Source: Tyto alba
Lineage: Eukaryota > Chordata > Aves > Strigiformes > Tytonidae
NCBI RefSeq assembly: GCF_018691265.1
Contig: NW_024881313.1
Location: 4,978,501 to 5,042,500 of the forward strand
DNA: 64,000 nt
Direction: 5' to 3'
The notes under the pieces were generated by a model. That model did no database searches and had not been told where the DNA came from. It saw only the letters and a program-made list of their open reading frames with translations. Of this stretch, positions 37,201-48,700 are shown in pieces. Made by a program: the position numbers and the translations under genes. Numbering within the stretch: the stretch's first letter is position 1; the number at the start of each line of letters is the position of its first letter.

Positions 37201-40200
37201 TAATTGCTATAGTCTGTAATTGTTACTGCATAACTTCCTCTGATTTCTGTGAAAATTGTATTCAATCTTATTCTTTTTATTAGAGTTCATTTGATTCTTA
37301 AGAAGGATATATTGCCTTTTTTTTTTTTTAATTTTTATGATGTGACTTTCTGGTTCAGATTTTAGAACTATGTGTACAGATGGTGAAGCTTGCGAATGCT
37401 GACACTTTAGTTTTCTTTCAGTTTTCATCAATAAAAGGAGAGGGCTCTGAAGTTATACCATTATTCTTTGCCAGCAAGGATAAATTGCTCCAAATTCATG
37501 CGTATATGCATGCATGAATATGAAAAATTAATGAGAAATGGGTGCCTGCACTCATTTGCAAAATATTTGAGGGAATGTGGTTCAGTGGTATGGGTTTTTG
37601 GTGTAATTTCCAGAGTTCAAGAAGTGTGTGCTAAACTTTGTTTGGTTGTGTCATTCTTACTTTAGGCCTGTACAAATTAGGCGTGACTCGCGTAGGTGTA
37701 GAACAAAGGACCCACAAGGAGGTAAGCAGTCAGATTTCTGGCCAGCTACTAGTGTAACAAAGCAGCGGCAGCAGCTGAGTGAGGTCAACTTTTGTGGCCG
37801 TTCATACCTCTGAGCACACCTAGACATTTGGAAAATGGAAAATTTGAGAAAATACTAAAAATTGAGGTGCAGTGATGGCCAGACATTTTCCTGTTCCTCT
37901 CCCCTCCAGAGAAAGAAGAAGTATCCCTAAATATGAGGTGGAAAAGGAGAATATCTTCTATGAATAAAGGAGGAACGGAAGCAGAAATGAGGAAGCTGCA
38001 CCAAAACAAACTAGGGAGAATAAAATTGTGTGCGTTTAAATTTCATATTTGCTGTTCTTTGTTTTGCAGTATCAGTTACTACATTTTTTAAATGCAAATA
38101 AAATAATCTTTGTTGTAGCTGAAAGGAAAGGTGAGGAATGATTCATGCTATGTGCCATATTATTATGGTATAGTAATTATCATGCTACATTAATTAAGAT
38201 ACTATAACAGCTGTTTTCAAGAATCTTGTGAGTTGTGACTTGTCATCCTTCCAGAGACATCCAGAAGGATCTTTTGGAGGCCAGAAGAAGTGGAAAAACG
38301 TTTTCAAAATTGATGTATTTCCAGTATAACATAATGAAACTTGACTCTGGACTCTCAAACAGCAGCTCCTTCAGCTTGTGAGTTGTTTCACAAGTATGCT
38401 TTGTGGGCATCTGCTTATCACTCCAGTCTTTCATCACTGCATGTTCTTGAAGTGCCACTGGCTTGGCCTGAAGTGTCTAGTTAGTTTGACCCAAGGTATT
38501 ATATGTGAGCTCTTGTTGTATGGGCTTTGGCTGCTAGCGTACAGAATCTTACCATCCATAAAAATAAGGCAAGGGGATTTAAAAGAAGAATAGTAAAAAA
38601 AAATTGAAGAGCACGTGCACAAGTAGAACCATGCTCCTTAAAACCGAAAAATATCTGTGTGTGTATTTCTATCTTTCAGAAAGTGCATATGTACTTCTTT
38701 GTAACCAGATTGACAAAATTGAGGACTTTCTTGCATCCTCCTAAAAAGAAGCCTTCTTATGTTGTTTGTCAGGTCAGTAGATGTGCTGCCAAAAGTGTAT
38801 TTTGTGTGTCTCCACACTGAAAAAATTAAGCTTTTTAGGGGAAGTAGGTACATGTGAAAATTAAAGACATGAAATTCACTATACAGGAAAATATTTAATT
38901 GTCCTATGTGATGTGTTACTTGATTTTACACTGACTCTTACAGCTAAGTGTAACATTGATTAACAGACAAAGAAATTGCATGTTGTTCTTACGACCAAAA
39001 ATGTACAGTGATCTAAATATCCAAACCACTAATCTTGCCACAAATTTTATTTTTATTTATTTAGTTGTGTTTTGGTTTTTTTTTTTTTTTTCAAATTAAG
39101 GAACTCAGTAGAAATGTCTTTTTCTCTTCAACACCACTGCTTTTTTTCTTTTAATTTGAAATATTTGACTCTTCATCTAAGCAGTTTAAGCAAAACAAAA
39201 AAGCCATAGTCACACTCAAACTGACCTATTCTAAATCTTAGAATTGGGAAGGAACTTGAAAACTAATATAATTTTCATACAAATTTGGATTCATTTTTTA
39301 TGAGACTAGTATTCTGCTAAGGACATAAAAGTCTGGGTTTTGTCAAAAATTCTGTGTTAATACAGTTTTTGGCATTTCTGTGTTCTGAGATTAATTGAAT
39401 CAATGCTGCCAAAATGTTTAGCTAAAAGAACCTTGTTTTCAATTTATGCTAAAAATAGTGCTAGAGTTGGCAGAATCCTAGAAGTCATAGAAACTGTATT
39501 TGTGTTTGAAGCTCACTTGCCATCTGTTCTTTGCATTTATTTTAGTAAAATATATATTTTTAATCACTTTTCACAAAAGATTTTGGCTCGGTGTTGAAAG
39601 TGAGACACCAAAAGTACTAGCCAAATTGAGTCATAATATGGGAATTTGCAGAACAAGTTCCCCACAAAGCACTCCATGCACCTTATATCTGATCTGCAGC
39701 ACGTGACTTTGGCACTGTTTATGCAGAAAAGTATGATATGACATTTGCTAACTACCACTTTTCAGTCTGCTAAAAACTGATGAGGGTCCACTTTCATTTT
39801 TATTTCACTGTATGATGACAGACTATAAACCTGCGTCTCTAGAGCATTGGTGTTCTTCTCTATGTGAATTTTGGGAGCACCTGTAGGAAACCTTTAAATG
39901 CCTCCGATGCCTCTTAGGCTCTCGGCAGAGCAGCGAGTGTCTGGAGCCTGAGACATCTGCTTCCTGGAATAGTCAAGCTGATAGAGTGGCACTATATGCA
40001 AAAGCCTTGTGTTTTCTGTTTGCCTCCCCCCCCCCCCCCCCCCCCCCCCCTTCCCCGTTTTGTGTGGAGATGACCTTTCATTTTTTATCTCTGCACGCTA
40101 TTTTTTCAGGGAATGGCAGCAGGTAGGAGTCTTTTTGGACCTGAGAAAGGGAGGCAGTAGCTTGTGGCCATTGGAGCAGTATGTGGATGTGAGTTTTATA

Positions 40201-43200
40201 TGACATTTGAGCTTTCAGTCAGGAGCATAAATACTTTGTAAGTATTTAACCATAAATGGGAAGGATACGGCTTAGTTGTTCTGCAGTCTTTTGAGGATCA
40301 TCATGACGCGTTTCTGGAGAGACAATCAGATGCATTAGAAGTGTGCCAAATATCACTTTATCCTGGATGTCTGGAGGGTTTCCTTGTAGGCAAGGCACTG
40401 TGTTGTCCCTTTCAGCTACACGCAGCTGTTATCTGTGAAGTGTCCGTGCCAAGTGCAATTTCAAGCAGCACAAGATACAGCCACCAGTTCAGCGTAAAAT
40501 GGCCTTGTCCTGAGGTGCATCATCAGAACGAGAGGCGACTCAACAAGTGAAAGTTGTTGCTTTTCTTGCTTGATGTGTATTTGCTTACAAACCTAATGGT
40601 CTTTCAATATTGTTTTAACAAATAGCTGCTAAAAAATTCCTACCTGACCTTTTCAAAACAAGCCATTAAAAACAATCATGTTAATATGAGGCTCTAGAAG
40701 ATTCTTCATATACTGAGCATACAATGAGAGAGCAGCTGTCAGCAAAATCCAGTCTTGCAAGGTGACTGGTGGATTGGGTTGGTAGCATCTTCTTAAAAAA
40801 TCAGCTGCAGCTATTAAGGCACTAAAGTGTATCTGTGCTAGCTTGAACACAACTTTGTCTAGTTAATTTTGTAGTGAGAACCTTGCACTGAGATGCTTGA
40901 TGGCTTCAGCCAGTCCTTCATTTGGCGGTTCTTTCCGCAGCAGAGACTGGACAGGAGGAAGTGATTTCAACCTGCCGTGACTTGGGACCTTCTGAAATGG
41001 CAAGCAGCAGGGTGTTTTGACCCGTGTGTCTCTTTATTTTCGTGAGTTGTTTTATTTCTCTTATAGTTGAGCGATTTTAATGCATCTCTCTGTCTTGACT
41101 TTTTTAGAAATAAATTGGAAGTGGTTAGTGATTCTGAGGATGTGAGCTAGCAAGTCTCTTTCAGAGGCGCTGGCTGAAACATCTTGCTTGCTCTTTTTTA
41201 GATTTAGTGGTAGAAGCAGTATCTGTAATGCCTGGGAGTTCATTACTATAATCACACTATTGCAGAAGAAAATGATTTTTTTTGGAAAAAAGTCTGCATT
41301 TTAATTTATTTTTTTATTTTTGAACTGGATTCTTTTAAAGTAATATGGTCCTGTTCATTAAATTCAGCTTGTACCAACTAAATCTGTTGGAAATCTTGAG
41401 AACAGGAGACAGGGACTGAAGTACAGCGCTTGTGACAATGAGGAGAGTTTGTTTTATGCTCCATTCTTAATGTGGCACACTTACCCTTTGGTATGCATTA
41501 TTTCCTAAATCAATAAATAAGATGCAATGGAAAAGGTAGCATTTAATAAGGAGAGGCATTGGGTTGGGTTTTTTTTTTTGTTTGCCTTTTTTTTTTTTAC
41601 TGATATCACAAAATATTGATTCTGCTATCAAACCTGTAAGAGGTTAGTTTAACTTGCAGAAACTAGAGAATATGGTCAGTTCATATACATATTTTTGTTA
41701 TTGTTGTAGCTGTTAACTATCTATTGTTAATTAAACTTTTTTTTCAACTTCCAGATAAATCATATGGTGTTCTGGGGAAACAAGAAACTATATTAATGAG
41801 CATCAACTCCTTAATTATCCTTGTGACTACATAACAGGGACACATTGATGTCATTTCTTTGTGCAATAACTTTTGCAAAGAAGTATTTTTAAACTGATCA
41901 TTAATTTTATGACCACAGAAATGAGATGCAAAATTTATGCTGTTGTCATTGGCACAGGTTCAAGGCACTACTGACATTATGTGTGATTGTAATGGAATGG
42001 CTGCCAGCTAATGAGTCTATAGACATTTCGTTTGAGCATGCTTTGCTTTTAGATGTCTGATTAGGCAGTAATGCTTTCAATTATGCCTGCAAATTGTATT
42101 GGATACATTTACCTGATGCCCATTGTTGCTTTGTAGTTCGGTTTTCTATTACATAAATCCAAGTTGAATGCTTTTCTTTAATTTATTGATGCTTTTTGGG
42201 TGTATTTTTAGGTACTTGGCACCTGAAGAGAAAATAGTGGCTTGTGCTGCTCAACACTGACTCCTCTGACTGTTCAAGGAGTAACACGTGTAGCTTCAAA
42301 TGCAAGGCTATCTAGTCATCCTCAGTAGGTGGAGTGTAAACTGCAGTGCAGCACCTTGATGGAGGAGCATGTAAAGTGGAGAGAGGGCAGAGATTATTCT
42401 GAGTGGGAATGCAGGAGACTCCACAGAATGATCAGGAAGCCTCTCTGTGAACTGTCAGGAGCAATATCCTTATAAATTAATAGCAGATGCTCTTAAAATG
42501 TCTTTTAACCCTGTCAGAATTAGGAGGCAAAACCCTAAGATAGATACTACCACGTAGCCATTTTTCTATGTAAGAACATTAAAATGTTGTGTAATGTTGC
42601 CTGTTAAAGCTCCAGAGCGTAGAGAGTCAGATCTCCTATCAAAATGCCTGCAGTTCTTCTGTACAAATCAGAAAATGTAAGGATAGCATTTCAGTGTATA
42701 ATATAAATTTACAAATTCATTTATTTATCTAAAATAAAAATTGGAAGATTTTTAGTTTAATCTAGCCAGCAGTGCTACAGTTTGGCTGTACCTCTAGTGT
42801 CTGTGAGCTATTTTCCACATTTTTCACATAAAACAGTGTGGGTACCTAAATGTAGTGTTGTATAACATAGGATTTATATATTTGTTCCGATTGTCTTTCT
42901 CGATGAAGAAGTGTTTTTGTGGTGGTGTTTTTTTTTTTTTTTTTTTTTTTAATGGAAGTCCTCATGCCTTTATTTAAGATTTAACAGCTAGAGAATGCTT
43001 TGAAGACCGTAAACTGTCTAAAAGCACTGAATGTGTAATTTCCTTCTTCATAATAGCACAGCACTTTTTGTTGTTGGTTTTGTTTTAAGAGCATTTTGAA
43101 CTTGGATATTGTAGACTTAGAACAGATAATTGTTTCATTATAAGTCTACATTCATTGTGCCCATGTTTTTTGTTGTTTCAAATACAGTATATACCTGGGG

Positions 43201-45768
43201 TATGTACCTGGTGTGCCATGAATATGTACGTATGCATTTAAAAATCCCCTTGTTTCTAGATCATCTGGCTTTTATCTGAATTCAGAGCCCAAGGGTTTAC
43301 TGAATTTGAAATCCTAGACATAATTAGAGAATGGTAGTATTGTGACTTAATGGAAAAGAAAGGTAACAGTGCGGCTATCCAAACTTACATAAGAAATCAC
43401 AACTTCTCTGGAAGAGATTATGTATTGCTGAGTGGACCAAAATACTATGGAGGTGTTCTTTCTACATATGAACTCGCCTGTTTGTCATCCACAAGTGCTA
43501 CTCATTTAGATATACTCAGGTTTACTATTCAGCTGATGAATTTTGAGTGCTGGGGTGTGGTGTTTGTGGAAATGTTTTCCTCTAGAAATACAGCCTAATA
43601 TTTTAAACTTATGCTGGCACCTTCATGAAGGTTACATGATAGTATGTTTATGCATAGCTAATAAGAGGACATTTTTGACTGACAACCAGGGTTTATATAG
43701 ACACACATATATTCTGTTCATTCTAGTGCTGGTAAAAGTTTAAGGACAGGAAAAGAGTGGAACAACTTTTCATACTGTATAGGTTATGAATATCGTGTCT
43801 GCTCTTTTTATATGGAGTCTATCATCTAATAAAGAGAGAGAGAGATATGTATAGACAGAGACAGACAGGCAAGTGGTCTCTGGTGTGTAACTGTGAAAGG
43901 TGATCATGCTGGTTGTAAATATGGCATAATATTTGCTGTTCATGTGCTATCTACTCTCTGGTTTCCTGTTTGGAGGAAGAGGTGAGTCCTGGAGAGGGAT
44001 AATTTACTTTTGATTGGTTTGACAGGTGTGATGAAATACAAAGATTTTGATCAGATTAACACGATGGCTGGTGTGCTACTGGAAGATGGCTGTGTCAAAA
44101 ACAGATTGGGGTTGGGTTCAGATTCAAAGCAGTTGTTATATAGCATGGGAGCTTGAAAGGAAACTTTCCCAAGAAAAGCATTCTAAATGAACAGAGGGAA
44201 AAACAATTTGGTATTCAACAATCTTGGGATGTAAAAGAACTCCAGCAAAGCAAAAAATCATGTTTTGTTGTCTTACCTGCATAGAAGGCTTGCAGTTCAT
44301 TGCTAACTACTGTGGTGCTTTTGGGCATGGACGCTGAATTTTCTGTGATTTTCCATTATTAAATGGGAAGCAGAGGGACAAAACTCAGCCATGGCTAGGC
44401 AGTCCTACTGATGTATGTGATTCATATGTCTGTGGAGAAGACTATTTTCACAATGCATAGGGTTTATTTTGGATTCTGAGAAATTAGTTCCCTGATACAG
44501 TGCTCTAAAATGGAACTCGTGAATAGAGGAGCATATCTGGAGGTCTCTGGAAAGCTGTCTGCATATGAATATACCAAAAGGCAATGCTTGAGCAGTTTAG
44601 CTTTATATACTTTTTAAGAAAATTGACAGTCATTTGATCTATTGAAGCTTTATGATTTTGGTTTGGTGAATTTTATCATATTTAAGTATTGGATTTTCCT
44701 CCTTCACCAAGTCTTGATTTTATTTATTTATCTATTTATTTATTTATTTATTAAAGAAATAATGTAGCTTGTTATTTTTCCACTACTTCTTCACCTGGAT
44801 GGTATTAAAAAAAAAAACCTGAGAAAATATACTGAATCTTGGGAGGGAGAACTTAAATTTTGTTTAAATAAATGAAAGCCTTGACTAATATTGATTTCAC
44901 TTTACCTTCTCCAGACCTTGACACTTAATGCACTCTGATCAGCGTAGTACATAAGTTAGCTAAAAATGTAGATTTTGTATATATTGTAGTAGGACTCTCG
45001 GTTGTGTAAGAAATAAATCAATAGAATGCTGTGTTAAGCTGCAGGTTCAGACTGGCCGCTGTCAGGAGACGACCCCCTATTTAGTTTCGTGGGAGGAACA
45101 CGCGTACCCACACAACATTTGCGAGGTAGCGCCTCATTAGGGTGAAGAAAAGTCAAAGTGGGCAGAGGGTGGCGAGCTGCTGCCGAGAGTAGCTTGCCCG
45201 TTCCTTGGGGGGCAAGTTGCTGCAGCTCCTTCCTGCGCTTGGACAGGCAGAACTTCGGAGCCTGGCGGTGCCCGTTTCTCCTCCTGCCAGCGTTCCCCCT
45301 TGCCCCCCTCTTTGCTGTGGGGTGTGTTTTTTCCCCCCCGCCCCGTGCGAGAAGCCGTCGGCTGCCCGGTGCTGGGAGCGGGTTCATTGTATGACAGCGT
45401 GTAGGGAAATGGCTTCGGGAGTATGGACAGGGCCAGTTAGGAGGTAGCTCTAGAACAGCAGCGCTCGCAGCTGCACTTGAACGTACAAAGTGTGTGTTAT
45501 GAGTGGCCATGAGAAATGGGATTTTTTTTTTTTTTTTTTTCCCCCCCCCCATTTCAGATAAGAATTGGTATCCTCCTTACTAATGAAAATACTTGTCTTT
45601 GGTTTCTGTCTGTTCTTGTATGACAGACTATTTTAACTAGCAATGTATTTTTTACTTTTACAGAACTGGAAGATGAGGAAGAGTCTGAGGGCTCTGTTTC
45701 TTCGCCCCCTGATAGTGTCTCAATAGCATCTGACCGATGTGATAAAGAGGATGAAGCACCTTCTGATG
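22248..45768 (+). CDS. SKAP2: SKAP2, src kinase-associated phosphoprotein 2 (5' part, exons 1-4, spliced)
   Basis: Coding exons at 22248-22296, 33197-33302, 35678-35703 and 45664-45768 join with phases 1, 2 and 1 into 95 codons plus one base. The protein starts MHGALAIPEEVGSLLADVDT. It aligns with the human SKAP2 N-terminus as I remember it: PEE-x3-LLADV, LKGENLSKKAKEKRE, KKIK-x-VK, QEFQ-x-K, PPD-x-x-S-x-AS and DEAPSDG. The paralog SKAP1 fits clearly worse, because it lacks the KGENLSKKAKEKRE and DEAPSDG blocks. Known role: a cytosolic adaptor that homodimerizes through this N-terminal helical segment, binds phosphoinositides with a PH domain, and binds FYB/ADAP through an SH3 domain. It is phosphorylated by Src-family kinases and supports integrin-dependent adhesion in leukocytes. 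The PH and SH3 exons are not in this window, so the gene continues past base 64,000. Oddities: the acidic linker lacks two tyrosines found in human, and N-terminal residues 1-7 differ from mammals. Exon structure and homology are seen; function is inferred from family knowledge. Confidence 0.88.
22297..33196 (+). other. SKAP2: SKAP2 intron 1 (10.9 kb)
   Basis: It starts GTACGG inside the CpG island and ends TTTATTTAG. A tight G-quadruplex motif lies just after the donor (22321-22335). Simple repeats: ATTT units (23152-23172), A15 (23700-23714), T16 (24596-24611), C20 (26090-26109) and GT units (28106-28121). A GC-richer block at about 28,380-28,910 may be a regulatory element. No other gene was recognised on either strand. 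Confidence 0.8.
28106..28121 (+). repeat. (GT)8 microsatellite
   Basis: Eight GT units in intron 1, preceded by an imperfect TGTGTAA. Confidence 0.85.
33197..33302 (+). CDS. SKAP2: SKAP2 coding exon 2 (dimerization helix)
   Basis: The acceptor is TTTATTTAG|ATGTTG and the donor AG|GTAAGT, a near-perfect consensus. Joined to the G of exon 1, the exon reads D17, then VDTFISQTLKGENLSKKAKE and on to residue 51. It is lysine- and glutamate-rich and predicted helical. It corresponds to the central part of the SKAP2 N-terminal dimerization bundle, and LKGENLSKKAKEKRE is identical to human. If intron 2 were retained, the frame would meet TAA one codon after the donor. This is the most diagnostic exon in the window. 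Confidence 0.92.
33303..35677 (+). other. SKAP2: SKAP2 intron 2 (2.4 kb)
   Basis: It begins GTAAGT and ends in a TTC-rich tract with CTGCAG. The intron is strongly T-rich and has a T25 run at 34335-34359. No gene or transposon was recognised. Confidence 0.85.
35678..35703 (+). CDS. SKAP2: SKAP2 coding exon 3 (26-nt microexon)
   Basis: This very short exon completes codon 52 (Ser), encodes YPQEFQEK (residues 53-60) and leaves one base for codon 61. The acceptor has a long TTC-rich polypyrimidine tract ending in CTGCAG, and the donor is AAAG|GTAAAT. Human SKAP2 has the equivalent YLQEFQDKG, so size, phase and content all fit. A T17 tract and a CpG-rich block begin within 15-30 bases of the donor, which may affect its recognition. 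The frame stays open past the donor (see findings). Confidence 0.87.
35734..35935. promoter_or_regulatory. Small CpG-rich block after exon 3
   Basis: About 24 CpG dinucleotides occur in roughly 200 bases, flanked by AT-rich intron. The block follows directly on a T17 run (35717-35733) and begins 30 bases past the exon 3 donor. It could be an intragenic promoter or methylation-regulated element, or a GC-rich insertion. Composition is seen; function is inference. Confidence 0.45.
39232..39280 (-). mobile_element. Possible ancient CR1/L3-type LINE 3' fragment
   Basis: The string TTAGAATTGGGAAGGAACTT resembles the reverse complement of old CR1/L3 3' ends, which carry a similar 'tagaat..tgGAAGGgACctt' core. 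The match is short and degraded, and the expected following block is hardly recognisable. Chance similarity is possible. Confidence 0.3.
40026..40050 (+). repeat. C25 homopolymer
   Basis: An uninterrupted run of 25 C on the coding strand of intron 3, the longest C-run in the window. Similar runs occur at 26090-26109 (20 C) and 22585-22603 (19 C). The length may be polymorphic or imprecise in assembly. Confidence 0.9.
43832..43872 (+). repeat. (GA)n / (GACA)n microsatellite
   Basis: An AGAGAGAGAGAGA run is followed by imperfect GACA units (AGACAGAGACAGACAGG) in intron 3. Confidence 0.8.
44717..44752 (+). repeat. (TTTA)n microsatellite
   Basis: About nine TTTA-type units with a single TCTA interruption, in intron 3. 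A shorter ATTT array lies at 23152-23172 in intron 1. Confidence 0.85.
45040..45480. promoter_or_regulatory. CpG-rich block upstream of exon 4
   Basis: About 440 bases have clearly higher GC and CpG content than the surrounding intron. The block includes a CCCCCCCGCCCC GC-box-like string and several CGC/GCG clusters. It ends about 180 bases before exon 4. It may be an alternative internal promoter of SKAP2 or an enhancer. I see no obvious coding content. Confidence 0.45.
45664..45768 (+). CDS. SKAP2: SKAP2 coding exon 4 (acidic linker)
   Basis: The acceptor is TTTACTTTTACAG|AACTGG and the donor GATG|GTATGT. The exon encodes residues 61-95, starting ELEDEEESEGSVSSPPDSVS and ending DEAPSD, plus the first base of the following Gly codon. 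It matches the acidic linker before the PH domain in SKAP2, including the serines equivalent to human Ser87 and Ser90. The tyrosines at human positions 75 and 93 are replaced here by Ser68 (TCT) and Cys86 (TGT). Reading through the donor gives TGA after two codons. Confidence 0.88.
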
Positions 45769-48700
45769 GTATGTGACACTGTTTACCTTGAAATGTACTG
45801 GATTTGCCAGTTTGCCACAAACTCACGTAATTGGATCCTTGTGATGTGAGTGTTAGTGTTGGCAATCAGATAAACAGATAAGCATCACAGCTGGACAGTT
45901 TTCTTACCTTTACAAGAACCTTTAAAGGAACTGAAGAGCTCTCTCTAGTGGTCCTAGAGCATAGTGAAGCTGTCTCAAATTCACGTCTTTTTTTAAACTC
46001 ATGTTTTCTCATAACAAAGCATCTTCTATAGATGCATATGTTTTTAAAGATAGATCAGTGGCTAAAACAGTGTGAATATTTGTACTGACAAATTGTTTGT
46101 TAATTCAACATTATCAGATTCTTGCTTAATTTTATTGTGCTACTTAATGGCTTACTGTATTATTTATCTAATAAATAATGAAACGGTTTACATGATTGAT
46201 ATTTTTCTGCAAACTCCATGCAGAATTAAGTTCATAAAATATTAAATTAATTATTCCTACAATGTTTCCTTCCATTAAGACAGTCTTTTGTAGAATGTTT
46301 TCATTATATAAATTTTAAATTCGAGTTTGCATTTAAAAAAAAACAACCCTAGGCTCTGTAGCTATTTTCCATGTTGTTTTATTTTGTGTTCATTAAATTT
46401 AATGCTAAATGTGACTGTTCTGAAGACGTGAACAATTGAATATTTCAACAGTTAACAAGCTTGCTTTAGCATAGTGTCCATATTTTTGAGATTCGTTTAT
46501 TGTATACATAATATAAATACCTTCTATGGATAATATATGACAATAAATTAAGTATATGTACAAATAAATTAACGATGTATATTAATTTGTGGCACTAGAA
46601 GTTAGATAGACTTACTAGTGAATGATGTTTTCTGACATGATATGATGATCAAACTGTGCAGCTCCATCTCGAAATACAATTGCTGAATGAAAATATGCTT
46701 CCTGCAACATAGCACTCCACATTTTATGTTATCCAGATTATTCCCTTTGGAAACATAAATTGCTTTTATGAGGTATAAAATTACGTCTATTGCAGAACAG
46801 GGATAAGTCAAGTACATGCATAAGTGATAAACCTTCTAACCACTGATTCAGAATAATGCAATTTTTTTTTATATTCAGAACTCTGTAAAGTGTGTAACAA
46901 TAATAATCACACTTTTTTTTTTTTTTTGTGCTGAGCTTGTTGCATTTTGGCAATGTGACCTTCTATTTAAAATATAAAAACAAGCCTTTTTGCTTTTTGG
47001 TTAAAATGTAATTATCAGTCAAATTAAATGTGGCTTTTAGAAAACCCAAGCTAATTTTCCAAGCTACAGATAAATGCAACTTTCCATGTATTTAGTTTTG
47101 CTTACAAACATAATATTAACAATATTTCTAATTGTAAGTCAATAATATGGTACTGATTGCCCAAAGGGTATGTGATAAAATTGTATGACTGTTTAATAGG
47201 AGACATGATTATAGATTTGTTTTAAACAGTTAATCAAGAAAAAGTGATAATATTCATAAACCTAAATAATGAATGGCTGAAGAATGCTGATTCAAGAGCA
47301 TATGAAATACTGTATGAGTTTGTACAGATGGGTGATTAATTTTTAGCCTAATCTGGAAGTTATGAGAGTAGGTATAATAGCTTCCCAAGAATATCTTGGC
47401 TAATTTGTTCCAGTTTAGGTAGAAATACAGTAGGTGCGATTCTGTTATATTTAAGATGATTTTACCTCACTGGTCTTTCTACACTTCATGATAAATCCTC
47501 TTTAATTATCTAGCAGGAGTGCAGCATGGGAAAAGCTGAGAAAGGTGGTAGATTTTGATCTGTAAATACGTACATTTATTGGAGGAGTGTTTCTGTTTTC
47601 CTCTTTGAATGTCCAGTGTGTCATTCTAAGACCATTTGATTTTAACATACACAGTCCATCATTCAAATCTAGCCACCTAGACTGTGTATGAAAATGTATG
47701 TTGGGAGAATCTTATAAGAGGTGGATTAATCCTCAGAGGTGCCACTTGTTTCGGTTCTTGTAAGCATGAAGGCGTTTGAAGCTTAATACTGTATTTTTGT
47801 TTCTAGCAATCTGTTAATGTTCAATATTTAAATCCTGCTCGAGAAGCTGTGTCTGTAAGGTAGATCCTACATGGATACTGGTTTAGCTCAGCAGCGTTCT
47901 GTGCAGGTGTGAAACCTCATTTGTGTAGGATCAAGTCTTCCAGCATTAATAGAGGGGCCTAACTGTAGGTAACCAAATTGAGGCATTCTTTATTTTTATT
48001 TGAGTCCATCCATATTTTTATGTAAAAACTTTTGTATATATTTTCTGCTAAAAAACAGCCCAAAACAAAACAGGCATCTACCTTTATATACTGGAGTTAG
48101 ACTGCAAGGTTTGTACGACTTCTGGAAGTGTCACTATTTGACTTTGCAGTGTTAATGACAAAATACAATCTGTGAAGGCACCCGCCTGGTAACAGATAAA
48201 GAATTAGTGTATTACGTGTACATTACAGTCATTGTAAAATCCTGGAGTTTTTGTGTGACCTTTGTCTAATGGTGTATTAATTACAAGAGAGATAATCCAT
48301 TTAACAATAAGTATGGGATAACTAAATTAGCACAGGTCACCTAAAGGCCTTTTGTCAAATCTGATTGTTATGTTGTCCTTTTGACTTTTACCTTATGGTA
48401 GGCACTAACAAAGTATCTAAACTTTGATGGATTATAAACTCTAAACATGATATGTATTTTTCATAATGCTAATGTAATTTTCTAGGTACTGAAAAGGTCA
48501 AACCCCCACATCTCTGTGTGCATTCTAAGTCTGTCTTTCCTTTTAATATTTCTTTTTCTCTGTTCCTCTGGTTCAAAAGTTCACTCAGTTCCCAAATGAC
48601 CACCTAATTTTCCAGTTATTCCCTCAAGCCATATGTGTTTTGGTTTCTTTATGGTTTATTAGGTACTGTAGGAAAGTAGCATAAGTTATATCATCTAATG

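Larger units (their letters stand above)
35704..45663 (+). other. SKAP2: SKAP2 intron 3 (10 kb)
   Basis: It begins GTAAAT and ends TTTTACAG. It contains a CpG-rich block right after the donor (35734-35935), a second CpG-rich block near the acceptor (45040-45480), and a nuclear-receptor half-site cluster (36445-36498). Homopolymers include T17 (37065-37081), C25 (40026-40050) and T23 (42928-42950). TTTA units lie at 44717-44752, and GA/GACA units at 43832-43872. No other gene was recognised. Confidence 0.82.

Noticed and set aside
45034..45552. 172-codon minus-strand frame upstream of exon 4
   Set aside because: It lies in a CpG-rich block, starts inside a C/T homopolymer (poly-Gly/Lys), and shows no recognisable domain.
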